Positions 17,628 to 26,514 are shown, numbered from the stretch's first letter. The stretch: 64,000 nucleotides of DNA from Burkholderia sp. WAC0059 (GCF_002870125.1 NZ_PNEO01000020.1:1-64000); one strand, 5' to 3'. Notes: generated by a model from the letters alone, not told the origin. Translations and numbers: made by a program.

Positions 17628-18428
17628 ATGGCAGCCGAAGAAGGACCGCTGAACACGACGGCCTACGCGGCGCTCAAGCGCCGCATCATCAACGGCGAAC
17701 TGCTGCCCGGCACGCCGCTCTCCGAACGCGCGCTCTGCGAGACGTTCGACGTGTCGCGCACGCCGCTGCGCGAGGCGCTCAAGTTGCTCGCGAACGAAGG
17801 GCTCGTCGAGATTTCGCCGACGCGCCGCGCGAGCGTGGCGCGGATCACCGTCGACGAGGCGGTCAGCATGCTGACGGTAATGGCGGTGCTGGAAGGGCTA
17901 TCGGGCGAGCAGGCTTGCGAGAAGGTCAACGAGCGCGATCTGGCCGAGCTGTCGAAACTGCAGGACGACATGCGCGACGCGTACCTGAACCGGGACAAGC
18001 CGCGGTATTTCGCGAGGAATCAGCAGATCCACCTGACGATCCTGCGTATTGCCGACAACCGGCCGCTGGCCGACTACTTCCACAACCTCAACGCGCGGTT
18101 GAGGCAGGTCCGGCAGCGTCTGAATCCGACCCAGGAGGGCTGGCGGCACGCGGTCGAGGAGCACGAGGAAATGCTTGCGCTGCTGCAGCGGCGCGACGGC
18201 AAGCGGCTGCGCGCGCTGATGGAAAACCATCTGCGAGCGAAGACCGACGTGTTTCTGGCCACGATGCTCAACGACGGGCTCGTCAGCGCGGGCGCGCCGC
18301 CGCGTCGGCGCGCGGCGGCCGCGAGAAGCGAACCGGCGGCCGCCGACGGAGCGGCCGGACGCGGTGCATCGGTCGATCCGGCCGCCGGGTCGATCGTACC
18401 GATCGACTCGACCGCATCGACTGGATAG
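17628..18428 (+). CDS. GntR-family regulator (FCD type)
   Basis: 266 residues. The start at 17628 has GGAGAG 8 bases upstream. The winged helix occupies ~12-75 (AYAALKRRIINGELLPGTPL, TFDVSRTPLREALKLLANEG); the FCD domain follows with ARNQQIHLTILRIADNRPLA and VEEHEEMLALLQ. A ~45-residue Ala/Arg/Asp-rich tail after ~220 is not part of the fold and is probably disordered. It is divergent from the CoA-transferase gene, with two near-identical palindromes between them, so it very likely autoregulates and controls the CoA-transferase/MFS pair. Effector unknown, perhaps a CoA ester or the free acid. Confidence 0.88.
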   Translation: MAAEEGPLNTTAYAALKRRIINGELLPGTPLSERALCETFDVSRTPLREALKLLANEGLVEISPTRRASVARITVDEAVSMLTVMAVLEGLSGEQACEKVNERDLAELSKLQDDMRDAYLNRDKPRYFARNQQIHLTILRIADNRPLADYFHNLNARLRQVRQRLNPTQEGWRHAVEEHEEMLALLQRRDGKRLRALMENHLRAKTDVFLATMLNDGLVSAGAPPRRRAAAARSEPAAADGAAGRGASVDPAAGSIVPIDSTASTG

Positions 18429-18452
18429 CGCGCGCCGCCGCCGGATCTCCTC

Positions 18453-19532
18453 TCAACCGATCCGCGCGGCGACGGCCTTGCCGACTTCGGTCGTGCTGGC
18501 GGCGCCGCCCAGGTCGCCCGTGCGCGGACCCTCCTTGAGCGTCGCCTCGATGGCCGCGAGAATCGCGACCGACGCTTCGTGCTCGGGGCCGGCGCTGTTG
18601 CCGAGGAAGTCGAGCATCATCGCGGCCGACCAGATCATCGCGATCGGATTCGCGATGTTCTTGCCCGCGATGTCGGGCGCCGAGCCGTGCACGGGCTCGA
18701 ACAGCGACGGGAACTTGCGCTCCGGATTCAGGTTGCCCGACGGCGCGATGCCGATCGTGCCGGTGCAGGCCGGCCCGAGGTCCGAGAGGATGTCGCCGAA
18801 CAGGTTCGTCGCGACCACCACGTCGAAGCGGTCCGGGTTCAGCACGAAGCGCGCGCTCAGGATGTCGATGTGCTGCTTGTCCCACTTCACGTCGGGATGG
18901 CGGGCCGCTGCCTCGGCCGCGCGCTGATCCCACCACGGCATGCTGATGGCGATGCCGTTGCTCTTGGTGGCGACGGTGATCCGCTTCGCGCGGCGCTGCG
19001 CGAGCTTGAACGCGAAGTCGAGCACGCGCTCGCTGCCGCGGCGCGTGAACACCGATTCCTGCAGCACGAACTCGTGTTCGGTGCCTTCGAACATGACGCC
19101 GCCCACCGACGAGTATTCGCCCTCGGTGTTCTCGCGCACGATCATGAAGTCGATGTCGCCGGCCTTGCGCCCCGCGAGCGGCGACGGGACGCCGTCGAAC
19201 AGGCGCGCCGGGCGCAGGTTGACGTACTGGTCGAACTCGCGGCGGAACTTGATCAGCGAGCCCCAGAGCGAAACGTGGTCCGGCACCTTCTCGGGCCAGC
19301 CCACGGCGCCGAACAGCAGCGCATTGCAGCTCGCGAGTTGCGCCTTCCAGTCGTCGGGCATCATCTGCCCGTGTTTCAGGTAGTAGTCGCAGCTCGCCCA
19401 TTCGATGTGCTCGTATTCGAGCGCGATGCCGAAACGCTTTGCCGCCGCGTCGAGCGCGCGCAGCCCCTCGGGCATCACTTCCACGCCGATGCCGTCGCCC
19501 GGAATCACGGCGATGCGGTATTTGCCTGCCAT
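18453..19532 (-). CDS. Tartrate / D-malate dehydrogenase (isocitrate-dehydrogenase family)
   Basis: 359 residues. The sequence IAVIPGDGIGVEVMPEG at the N-terminus, VRENTEGEYSSVGG, the NLFGDILSDLGP block and EPVHGSAPDIAGKNIANP are hallmarks of beta-decarboxylating dehydrogenases. FGAVGWPEKVPDHVSLWG and the lack of a phospho-isocitrate serine loop point to the tartrate/D-malate branch (TtuC, DmlA) rather than isopropylmalate or isocitrate. It uses NAD and Mg/Mn. The start has GGAGGAGATAG upstream. It is divergent from a LysR gene, the usual arrangement for this enzyme. Cytoplasmic. Confidence 0.88.
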   Translation of the reverse strand: MAGKYRIAVIPGDGIGVEVMPEGLRALDAAAKRFGIALEYEHIEWASCDYYLKHGQMMPDDWKAQLASCNALLFGAVGWPEKVPDHVSLWGSLIKFRREFDQYVNLRPARLFDGVPSPLAGRKAGDIDFMIVRENTEGEYSSVGGVMFEGTEHEFVLQESVFTRRGSERVLDFAFKLAQRRAKRITVATKSNGIAISMPWWDQRAAEAAARHPDVKWDKQHIDILSARFVLNPDRFDVVVATNLFGDILSDLGPACTGTIGIAPSGNLNPERKFPSLFEPVHGSAPDIAGKNIANPIAMIWSAAMMLDFLGNSAGPEHEASVAILAAIEATLKEGPRTGDLGGAASTTEVGKAVAARIG

Positions 19533-19585
19533 AGCTATCTCCTCCAGTGGTTTGTTTGACGTTGAACCCAACATTCTATTCTTGA

Positions 19586-19603
19586 CGATTCGGCTTAGAA
19601 TCG
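19586..19603. promoter_or_regulatory. Candidate LysR operator
   Basis: CGATTC-GGCTTA-GAATCG, a perfect 6-bp dyad in the 108-bp divergent gap between the tartrate-type dehydrogenase and the LysR gene. Position and symmetry suit a LysR recognition site, although it is not an exact T-N11-A box. Confidence 0.45.
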
Positions 19604-19640
19604 CCGTTTTGGTTAAGTCACTCTGCACGAGGTGTGGACA

Positions 19641-20552
19641 ATGACGCCATCGCGTCCTCCCAGTCTCGACGATCTGCGCGTGTTCTGCGCGGTCGCGCGG
19701 CAGTCGAGCTTCCGCGCCGCGGCCGAGGCGCTGTCGATGTCGGCCGCTTACGTGAGCAAGCGCGTGAGCATGCTCGAGGCCGACCTCGGCACGCGGCTGC
19801 TGCACCGCTCGACGCGCCGCGTGGCCGTCACCGACGCCGGCGAGCGCGTCTATGCGTGGGCCGAGCGGATTCTCGACGACGTCGGACATCTGATCGAGGA
19901 CGTCTCGACGACGCGCAGCGTGCCGCGCGGTACGCTGCGCGTGTCGAGCAGCTTCGGCTTCGGGCGTCACGTGGTGGCGCCGGCGCTCGCGAAGCTCGCC
20001 GATCTTCATCCCGACCTCGGCGTGCGGCTCGAACTGTTCGACCGGCTCGTCGACGTGGCCGGCGAGGGCTTCGACCTCGACGTGCGCATCGGCGACGAAT
20101 TCTCTCCGCACCTGATCGCACGCCGTCTCGCCTCGAACCACCGGGTGCTGTGCGCCTCGCCGGCGTATCTCGAACGCCACGGCACGCCGAAGCAGCTTGC
20201 CGATCTCACGTCGCATGCGTGCCTCGCGATCAAGGAGCGCGACCATCCGTTCGGCGTCTGGCGGCTGCAGGCGCACGGCGAGTCCGCCTCGATCCGCGTG
20301 AGCGGACCGCTCTCGACGAATCACGGCGAAGTGGCCGTGCAGTGGGCGCTCGCGGGACGCGGCATCGTGCTGCGCTCGATGTGGGACGTGCGGCCGCTGC
20401 TAGAAAGCGGCGCGTTGCGGCAGGTGCTGCCCGAGTTCACGCAGCCGGCGAACGTCTGGGCCGTCTATCCGGCGCGCGTGGCTGCGTCGGCGCGCGTGCG
20501 CGTCTGCGTCGATTTTCTTGCCGACGAGTTCGGGCAGCCCGGCGGCAGTTGA
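19641..20552 (+). CDS. LysR-family regulator
   Basis: 303 residues from an ATG with GAGG 8 bases upstream; a GTG three codons earlier is possible. The HTH is at the N-terminus (LDDLRVFCAVARQSSFRAAA, YVSKRVSMLEADLGTRLLHR) and the effector domain of the periplasmic-binding type follows from ~90 (RGTLRVSSSFGFGRHVVAPA). It belongs to the DsdC/TtuA-like part of the family where a divergent target is typical. The target is probably the adjacent tartrate/D-malate-type dehydrogenase; the inducer would be its substrate. Confidence 0.9.
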   Translation: MTPSRPPSLDDLRVFCAVARQSSFRAAAEALSMSAAYVSKRVSMLEADLGTRLLHRSTRRVAVTDAGERVYAWAERILDDVGHLIEDVSTTRSVPRGTLRVSSSFGFGRHVVAPALAKLADLHPDLGVRLELFDRLVDVAGEGFDLDVRIGDEFSPHLIARRLASNHRVLCASPAYLERHGTPKQLADLTSHACLAIKERDHPFGVWRLQAHGESASIRVSGPLSTNHGEVAVQWALAGRGIVLRSMWDVRPLLESGALRQVLPEFTQPANVWAVYPARVAASARVRVCVDFLADEFGQPGGS

Positions 20553-20673
20553 AACGCGCCGCTCTTGCCGGTCCGCTTCCGGGTCCCGATGAAAAACAAC
20601 GACAGAATCGTCGCGCCGTTGCCGGGCGTGCGCCGAATGCTCCTTGCCGTCCGACCCCGAGACCCGAAACCGA

Positions 20674-21387
20674 ATGAGTAACGACCGAAACGCCGCCTCC
20701 GCCAACGAAAGCCGGCGCGGCAAGCTGCACGGCACCGCCGTGCAGACGCTGCGCGCGATGATCGTTTCCGGACGCATCCGGCCCGGCGATCCGCTGCGCG
20801 AAAAGGAGCTCTGCGAGGAGTTAGGCATTTCCCGCACGCCATTGCGCGAGGCGATCCGCACGCTGGCGCGCGAAGGGCTCGTCAGGCTGTTTCCGAACCG
20901 CAGTGCGATCTGCGCCGAAGTCGACATCGCCGAAGTGGGCGACCTGTTCCAGACCATCAGCCACCTCGAATCGCTGGGCGCGATGCTTGCTTGCCAGCGG
21001 GCGTCCGACGCCGAGATCGAGGCGATTGCCGCGCTCCACGACCGGATGATGAAGTGGTTCGGCGCCGGCAATCTGCGCCGCTACATCGAGACCAACCAGG
21101 CGATTCACCGAAAGCTCGTGCAGGCGTCGCGCAACGTGGTGTTGATCGAACTGTGGGAACTGCTGGTGCCGCGCGTCGAGCGCGCGCGGCTGCTCGCGAA
21201 CCTGGACCCGGATCGCTGGAACGCGGCGGCGCGCGAGCACGCGCGCATACTTGCGGCATTGAGGGCGCGCGACGGCAACGCGCTGGCCGTGCTGATGTCG
21301 GACCATTATCTGAACGGGCTGGTCGCGTTGCGCCACGCCGCGAAAGCCTGGCCGGCGAGGCATCGCCAATCGTGTATACAAGGTTGA
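20674..21387 (+). CDS. GntR-family regulator (FCD type)
   Basis: 237 residues. HTH domain at ~12-80 (GTAVQTLRAMIVSGRIRPGD, LCEELGISRTPLREAIRTLA), then an FCD domain with TNQAIHRKLVQASRNVVLIE and AREHARILAALRARDGNALA. The ATG at 20674 gives a normal family length; its ribosome site is weak (GAGACCCGAAACCGA). It runs in the same direction as the downstream enoyl-CoA hydratase, 169 bp away. A TGTATACA palindrome at 21373-21380, inside the end of this gene, could be an operator. Effector unknown. Confidence 0.87.
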   Translation: MSNDRNAASANESRRGKLHGTAVQTLRAMIVSGRIRPGDPLREKELCEELGISRTPLREAIRTLAREGLVRLFPNRSAICAEVDIAEVGDLFQTISHLESLGAMLACQRASDAEIEAIAALHDRMMKWFGAGNLRRYIETNQAIHRKLVQASRNVVLIELWELLVPRVERARLLANLDPDRWNAAAREHARILAALRARDGNALAVLMSDHYLNGLVALRHAAKAWPARHRQSCIQG

Positions 21388-21556
21388 AGGTGCCTATATT
21401 CTGTGCTAACGTGCGACGCCATCGGGCCGGCCCATAACAGGACATAAAGACCGGCGCGATCCGACCCGCGGGCAGGGCGTGTCGATGCCGTGCCGCGGGC
21501 GTTCCCATTTGAAGAAGCCGCGATCGGGCGGCTTCTCGACGAAGAGGCATGGGCAA

Positions 21557-22342
21557 ATGAGCGAGACGAACGAAGGGCAGGTGACCTGCACGATAGACGG
21601 CGCGGCGGCACACGTGGTGTTCGAGCGCGCCGAAGCGCACAACGCGATGACGTGGCGGATGTACGAGCAACTGGAGGCGATCTGCGAGCGCATCGCGCGC
21701 GACCGTTCCATTCGCGTCGCGACGTTTCGCGGCGCGGGCGGCAAGGCGTTCGTCGCCGGCACCGACATCCAGCAGTTTCTCGCGTTCTCGACGCCGGAGG
21801 ACGGCGTGGGTTACGAGCGGCGCATCGAGTCGGTGCTCGGGAAAGTCGACGGGTTGCCCGTGCCGACGCTCGCGATCGTCGACGGCTGGTGCGTGGGCGG
21901 CGGCCTCGCGATTGCCGCCTGCTGCGATTTGCGCATCGCAACGCCGCTTGCCAGGTTCGGCGTGCCGATCGCGCGCACGCTCGGCAACTGTCTCGCGATC
22001 AGCAACACGGCGCGGATCGTCGCGGAATTCGGCATCGGCCGGGCCAAGCGCATGCTGATGCTCGGCGAGATGCTGAGCGCGGCCGAGGCGCAGACGGCGG
22101 GCTTCGTCAGCGACGTCGTCGAGGCGGCCGAAATCGACGCGCGCGCCGCGGCGATCGTCGACCGGCTCTCGCACAATGCGCCGCTCACGATGCGCGTGAC
22201 GAAAGAATCGATCTCGCGGATGCTGAAGGCGCTGCCGCTAGAAGGCGACGACCTCGTGAAGCTGTGCTACGGCAGCAACGACTTCCGGCACGGCGTTCAG
22301 GCATTCGTCGACAAGCGCACGCCGGAGTGGTCCGGCACCTGA
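21557..22342 (+). CDS. Enoyl-CoA hydratase/isomerase family protein
   Basis: 261 residues, the usual crotonase length. AHVVFERAEAHNAMTWRMYE, FRGAGGKAFVAGTDIQQF (first oxyanion-hole strand) and IVDGWCVGGGLAIAACCDLR (second oxyanion-hole strand) define the fold. The usual second catalytic Glu region reads PIARTLGNCLAISN, so the exact reaction (hydration, isomerisation or hydrolysis) is unclear. GAGG lies upstream of the chosen ATG. A strong terminator follows directly. It may act on the CoA ester made by the CoA-transferase gene in the same region, by inference. Confidence 0.85.
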   Translation: MSETNEGQVTCTIDGAAAHVVFERAEAHNAMTWRMYEQLEAICERIARDRSIRVATFRGAGGKAFVAGTDIQQFLAFSTPEDGVGYERRIESVLGKVDGLPVPTLAIVDGWCVGGGLAIAACCDLRIATPLARFGVPIARTLGNCLAISNTARIVAEFGIGRAKRMLMLGEMLSAAEAQTAGFVSDVVEAAEIDARAAAIVDRLSHNAPLTMRVTKESISRMLKALPLEGDDLVKLCYGSNDFRHGVQAFVDKRTPEWSGT

Positions 22343-22361
22343 CGAGTTCAGGCCGCAGCAA

Positions 22362-22391
22362 AGGCGCACCGGTTCCGGTGCGCCTTTTTTT
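22362..22391 (+). terminator. Rho-independent terminator after enoyl-CoA hydratase
   Basis: AGGCGCACCGG, loop TT, CCGGTGCGCCT: an 11-bp perfect stem followed by a run of seven T. It closes the GntR/enoyl-CoA hydratase unit. Confidence 0.92.
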
Positions 22392-22505
22392 CTCCTTTCG
22401 CTTTTCCCGTTCGACGCCTGCGCTGTGGGCGTTCGCCGTCATGCCCGCGTCTTGCGCATGAGCCGTACCGGAGCCACTACGGGAAATACCGTAGACGCGC
22501 GCCCT

Positions 22506-22535
22506 AAGTTATATGATAGGTTGATCATACAACTT
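22506..22535. promoter_or_regulatory. 12-bp inverted repeat, candidate GntR operator
   Basis: Left arm AAGTTATATGAT, 6-bp spacer AGGTTG, right arm ATCATACAACTT; the arms differ at one position. It lies 55 bp before the first lactonase-like gene. Directly after it an 11-bp direct repeat TTGGCATCGCG occurs at 22534-22544 and 22549-22559. The local FadR-type regulator (23543-24370) is the obvious candidate ligand, which is inference. Confidence 0.6.
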
Positions 22536-22589
22536 GGCATCGCGGAATTTGGCATCGCGTATCTCCGCCCGTTTTCTCGCACCCGGATC

Positions 22590-23522
22590 ATGACCCAGCA
22601 GAACCCGACTTCGCCGGCCGTTGCCGCACCGGACATGCCGGTCTTCGACGCGCATCATCACTTCTGGGACACGACCGTCAACTACTACCCCTGGTTGTGC
22701 GGCGAGACCATCGAGCATTTCCGCTACGGCGACTATCGCGCGATCTGCAAGCCGTATTTGCCGGCCGATTACCGGCGCGATACGGCTCGCTATCGGCTGG
22801 CGGGCAGCGTGTATGTCGAGGCGGAGTGGGATCCGCGCGATCCGCTCGGCGAAATGCGCTATGTCGAGACGTTGCGCCGGGAGAGCGGCCTGCCCGTCGT
22901 CGCGGTCGGTCAGGCGTGGCTCGATCGGCCGGAGGTCGAGGCGACGCTCGAAGGGCTGGCCGGCTTTTCGTTCGTGCGCGGCATTCGTCACAAGCCGCGC
23001 GCGAATTCGGCGCCGGGCGACGCCGCACCCGGCGGGATGACCGATAGCCGATGGCAGGCCGGGTACGCGTTGCTGGCGCGTTACGGGCTGCATTTCGAAT
23101 TGCAGACGCCGTGGTGGCATCTGCATGAGGCTGCCGGGTTGGCGCAACGGTTTCCCGATACGCGGATCGTGCTCAACCACACCGGCTTGCCGGCCGACCG
23201 CAGCGCCGGGGGGGTTGCCGCGTGGCGCCGCGCGATGGCCGGGCTGGCGTGCTGCCCGAACGTGGCCGTGAAGATTTCAGGCCTCGGGCAGCGCGGCGTG
23301 CGCTGGCGTGCCGATGCGAATCGCGAAATCGTGCTGACTACGCTCGACCTGTTCGGAATCGAACGCTGCATGTTCGCGAGCAATTTCCCGGTCGATAGCC
23401 TGTGCGCGACGTTCGACGAGATTTACGCGGGTTTCTTCGAGATCGTTGCCGGATTCGGCGCGGCCGACCAGCGCCGGCTGTTTCACGACAACGCGTGCGC
23501 GTACTACGCTGCGCAACGCTGA
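22590..23522 (+). CDS. COG3618 amidohydrolase-fold lactonase-like hydrolase (copy 1)
   Basis: 310 residues. The N-terminal metal motif FDAHHHFWD with a following YYPWL, then VYVEAEWDPRDPLGE, VRGIRHKP, IVLNHTGLPADRS and the late MFASNFPVDSL place it in the TIM-barrel family of L-fucono-, L-rhamnono- and 2-pyrone-4,6-dicarboxylate lactone hydrolases. The ATG is chosen because upstream in-frame sequence contains the operator. A paralogue lies 2.0 kb downstream with an oxidoreductase between. It probably opens a sugar-acid or pyrone lactone; which one cannot be read from sequence. Confidence 0.83.
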   Translation: MTQQNPTSPAVAAPDMPVFDAHHHFWDTTVNYYPWLCGETIEHFRYGDYRAICKPYLPADYRRDTARYRLAGSVYVEAEWDPRDPLGEMRYVETLRRESGLPVVAVGQAWLDRPEVEATLEGLAGFSFVRGIRHKPRANSAPGDAAPGGMTDSRWQAGYALLARYGLHFELQTPWWHLHEAAGLAQRFPDTRIVLNHTGLPADRSAGGVAAWRRAMAGLACCPNVAVKISGLGQRGVRWRADANREIVLTTLDLFGIERCMFASNFPVDSLCATFDEIYAGFFEIVAGFGAADQRRLFHDNACAYYAAQR

Positions 23523-23542
23523 ACGCGCGGCGCTGGCGTGTT

Positions 23543-24370
23543 TTAGCGGCGCCGCTTCGGCGCCGCCCGCTCGTCGATGACCTCGCCGAGGTGCGCGCGC
23601 GCGAGCCGTTGCGCCGCGGCACCGCTGTCGCCGGTCCAGAAGCTGCGGTCGACTTGCTGGATGCGGATCGACGTGGCCTGCATGTGCGTGTAGGCGGCAT
23701 GGCGTGCGGCGACCGGGTCGCGCGCCTCGATCGCGGCCGCGATCGCCTCGTGCTCGGCGCGCACTCCGGCGGCCAGGTCGGCGCGGCGCGCCTCGTTGTG
23801 GCGCGTGATGCGGATCGCGTCCTGCAGCGCGTGCGTGAGCAACGAGAGCAGCTCGGTGAAGTAAGGATTGCCGGCCGCGCGCGAGATGGTCAGATGAAAC
23901 TCGAGGTCTTCGTCGACGCCGTCGCCGCCCGCCTGCACTGCGCGGTCGATGGCCTTCAGCGCGCGGCGGATCGCGCTCATCTGCGTCGCGTTGCGGCGCT
24001 CGGCGGCGAGCACGGCCATTTCGGCCTCGATGCCGCGGCGCAATTCGATCATGCGCACGACGCCGACGGCCGGGCTCTGGTCGTTGCGCGCGAGGCGAAA
24101 GACCTGCGAGGCCTTGGGGTCGAGCACCACGGTGCCGCTGCCTTGGCGCGTTTCCACGAGCCCCTCGGATTTGAGCCGCGAGATGGCCTCGCGCACGACG
24201 GTACGGCTCACGCCGTACAGCTCGGTCATGAATTTCTCGGTCGGCAGCCGCGCGTTGACGGGATAGTGGCCGCCGCGGATCTGGTCGACCAGCAGCCGGG
24301 TGACGCGGTCGGCGAGCGTGGATTCGTCGTCGGGCCGGATGGCGTCGCGGGTCAGCTTGGCGTCGGGCAT
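23543..24370 (-). CDS. FadR-type GntR regulator
   Basis: 275 residues. HTH ~15-80 (LADRVTRLLVDQIRGGHYPV, RLPTEKFMTELYGVSRTVVR), then an FCD domain with DEDLEFHLTISRAAGNPYFT and AEHEAIAAAIEARDPVAARH. The ATG at 24370 gives the family's normal length. It points toward copy 1 of the lactonase-like gene and is divergent from the beta-hydroxyacid dehydrogenase, so it sits centrally in the module and probably represses both sides. Candidate sites are the palindrome at 22506-22535 and a GGTA-N14-TACC dyad at 24446-24467. Confidence 0.88.
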   Translation of the reverse strand: MPDAKLTRDAIRPDDESTLADRVTRLLVDQIRGGHYPVNARLPTEKFMTELYGVSRTVVREAISRLKSEGLVETRQGSGTVVLDPKASQVFRLARNDQSPAVGVVRMIELRRGIEAEMAVLAAERRNATQMSAIRRALKAIDRAVQAGGDGVDEDLEFHLTISRAAGNPYFTELLSLLTHALQDAIRITRHNEARRADLAAGVRAEHEAIAAAIEARDPVAARHAAYTHMQATSIRIQQVDRSFWTGDSGAAAQRLARAHLGEVIDERAAPKRRR

Positions 24371-24435
24371 CGAAGATAGCGGGGGAGGGCCGGGAACGGA
24401 AGTGGGGCGATGATAGCACCGAGCCGACAATTCGC

Positions 24436-24464
24436 TTGACAAATAGGTACGACGAATTTGTAAT
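24436..24464 (+). promoter_or_regulatory. Sigma70-type promoter of the dehydrogenase/lactonase/MFS/ALDH unit
   Basis: TTGACA at 24436-24441, a 17-bp spacer, TGTAAT at 24459-24464. The -35 is a perfect consensus and the -10 has four matches. The GGTA...TACC dyad overlapping the spacer and -10 would let a repressor block it. The first gene starts about 100 bp downstream. Confidence 0.7.
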
Positions 24465-24565
24465 ACCAACTGAACTCTGCGGGCGGCGGCGCAGCACGGC
24501 TGCGGCCCGCTTCATATCGCTTCGATATCGCTTTGCGAATCGACGAAATCACAGGAGACGACAAC

Positions 24566-25450
24566 ATGAAGCGAATCGGCCTGATCGGCGTCGGCCTCAT
24601 GGGCCACGGCATCGCCACCAACATCGTCAAGCACGGCTACGCGCTGACGCTGCTCGACCATCCCGGCAACCAGCCGCTCGACGCGCTCGTCGCGGCCGGG
24701 GCTACGAGCACGCCCGATCCGGTCGTGCTCGCGGGCTCGGTCGACGTGCTGATTCTCTGCGTGACCGGCTCGCCGCAGGTCGAGGACGTGCTGTATCGCA
24801 GCGGCGTGCTGGCGGCGCTTAAGCCCGGCACCGTGGTGATCGACTGCTCGACGGCGATTCCGTCGTCGACGCTGAAGATTGCCGAGGCGGTAGGGCGTGC
24901 CGGCGGACGCTTCCTCGACGCGCCGATGACGCGCACGCCGAAGGAGGCCGCGCAAGGCCGGCTGAACCTCATCGTCGGCGGCGATCGCGCGTTGTTCGAC
25001 GAGTGCCGTCCGCTGCTCGCGTCGTTCGCCGAGAACATCGTGTTTGCCGGGCCGGCGTCGTCCGGGCATCGGCTCAAGCTGTTGCACAACTTCGTGTCGC
25101 TCGGCTTTTCCGCCGTGTTGGCCGAGGCGGCCGCCTGCGCGAACCGCGCCGGCGTGGACCCGTCCGTGCTCGTCAACGTGCTCGCGAGCGGCGGAGGCGA
25201 GGGCGTGGTGCTCGGGCGGTTGCGACCGTTCATCGAGTCGGCCGACAGCTCGGGCTTCCGCTTCTCGATGTCGAACGCGCTGAAGGACATGACCTACTAC
25301 GTGGCGATGACGGGCGAAGTCGGCGCGGCGAACGAGGCGGCGAAAGCGGTGCAGCAGGTCTACGAGCACGCGGTGGCCGAAGGCGGCCCGCAGGCGCCGG
25401 TGCCCGAACTGATCGCCCTTCTCGCCGGCCACGCGGTGCAGGCCAACTGA
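24566..25450 (+). CDS. 3-hydroxyisobutyrate / tartronate-semialdehyde reductase-type dehydrogenase
   Basis: 294 residues. The Rossmann start IGLIGVGLMGHGIATNIVKH, the substrate-binding region DAPMTRTPKEAAQGRL (a variant of the usual DAPVSGG) and GHRLKLLHNFVSLG with the presumed catalytic Lys171 identify the beta-hydroxyacid dehydrogenase family. It uses NAD(P) to interconvert a beta-hydroxyacid and its semialdehyde. AGGAGA precedes the ATG. First gene of a plus-strand run with the lactonase-like hydrolase, MFS carrier and aldehyde dehydrogenase; the altered DAP motif suggests a substrate other than 3-hydroxyisobutyrate. Confidence 0.85.
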   Translation: MKRIGLIGVGLMGHGIATNIVKHGYALTLLDHPGNQPLDALVAAGATSTPDPVVLAGSVDVLILCVTGSPQVEDVLYRSGVLAALKPGTVVIDCSTAIPSSTLKIAEAVGRAGGRFLDAPMTRTPKEAAQGRLNLIVGGDRALFDECRPLLASFAENIVFAGPASSGHRLKLLHNFVSLGFSAVLAEAAACANRAGVDPSVLVNVLASGGGEGVVLGRLRPFIESADSSGFRFSMSNALKDMTYYVAMTGEVGAANEAAKAVQQVYEHAVAEGGPQAPVPELIALLAGHAVQAN

Positions 25451-25533
25451 GCCGGCCGACAGTCGGCCGGGACGCATGAATCTCCGCCGGGCCGGCTGCG
25501 TAGGCCGGTCCGGTGCCCGTCAGGACATTGCTC

Positions 25534-26463
25534 ATGAGCGACAAGCCGGGCAACGCGATCGGCTTCGATCTGCCGATCTTCGATGCCCACCATCACTTCT
25601 GGGACCTGTCGGCCGGCCATTATCCGTGGCTGACCGACGCGTACAACCCGAACTTCTTCCTCGGCGACTATCGCGCGATCTGCCGGAATTTCCTGCCGGC
25701 CGACTATCGCAAGGCGACCGCGGGTTTCGACGTGATCGGCACGGTCCACGTCGAAGCCGAGCGTTCGCGCCGCGAGCAGATCGAGGAAACGGCCTTCCTC
25801 ACGGACTTGCATGAGCGCGAGGGCTTGCCGAACGTGCTCGTTGCGCACGTGTTCTTCACGCAGCCCGATTGCGAGGCCGTGCTCGCGCGTCACGCGGAGA
25901 ATCCGCTCGTGCGGGGCGTGCGTTCCAAGCCCGTCACCGCGCCGAACCCCGGCGCGAGCGTGCGCGGGCAGCCGGGCACGATGCAGGACGACGCGTGGCT
26001 GCGCGGTTTCGCGCTGCTCGACCGCTTCGGCCTGTCGTGGGATCTGCGCGTGCCGCACTGGCATCTCCGGGAGGCGGCCGAAGTGGCGCGTGCGTTCGCG
26101 TGCACGCCGATCGTGCTCAATCACCTCGGGCTGCCGGTCGACCGTTCCGACGAAGGGCTCGCGCTGTGGCGGCGCGGCATGGCGGCGCTTGCGGACTGCC
26201 CGAACGTCTATCTGAAGGTGTCGGAACTCGGACTGCCGGACGGCGTCTGGGACAGCCCGGGCAACCGCCGCGTGATTCGCGAGGCGCTCGATCTGTTCGG
26301 CTATGAGCGCGCGATGTTCGCAAGCAACCTGCCCGTCGGCGGTTTGTCCGCGAACTTCACGCAGACCGTCGCCGACGTGGTGGAGGCGCTGCCCGATGCA
26401 AGCGAGGCGCAATTGCGCGAATTGTTCGCGCGAACGTGCCAGCGCTTCTACCGGACCGGCTGA
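25534..26463 (+). CDS. COG3618 amidohydrolase-fold lactonase-like hydrolase (copy 2)
   Basis: 309 residues, collinear with copy 1: FDAHHHFWDLSAGHYPWL, YRAICRNFLPADYRKAT, VHVEAERSRREQIEE, VRGVRSKPV, IVLNHLGLPVDRSDEG and MFASNLPVGGL. The two copies share every motif but differ widely between motifs, so they are old paralogues that likely act on different lactones or stereoisomers. AGGA lies 9 bases before the ATG. It is 83 bp after the dehydrogenase gene and 51 bp before the carrier gene, in one transcription unit. Confidence 0.83.
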   Translation: MSDKPGNAIGFDLPIFDAHHHFWDLSAGHYPWLTDAYNPNFFLGDYRAICRNFLPADYRKATAGFDVIGTVHVEAERSRREQIEETAFLTDLHEREGLPNVLVAHVFFTQPDCEAVLARHAENPLVRGVRSKPVTAPNPGASVRGQPGTMQDDAWLRGFALLDRFGLSWDLRVPHWHLREAAEVARAFACTPIVLNHLGLPVDRSDEGLALWRRGMAALADCPNVYLKVSELGLPDGVWDSPGNRRVIREALDLFGYERAMFASNLPVGGLSANFTQTVADVVEALPDASEAQLRELFARTCQRFYRTG

Positions 26464-26514
26464 AAGACTCGGGCCGCGAGCCCGAACCCATATATAAAAA
26501 TCAAGGAGACAGAC

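Noticed and set aside
23540-23575. GC-rich hairpin GCGGCGCCG/CGGCGCCGC as a terminator
   Set aside because: No T-run on either strand and it lies inside the end of the FadR-type gene.
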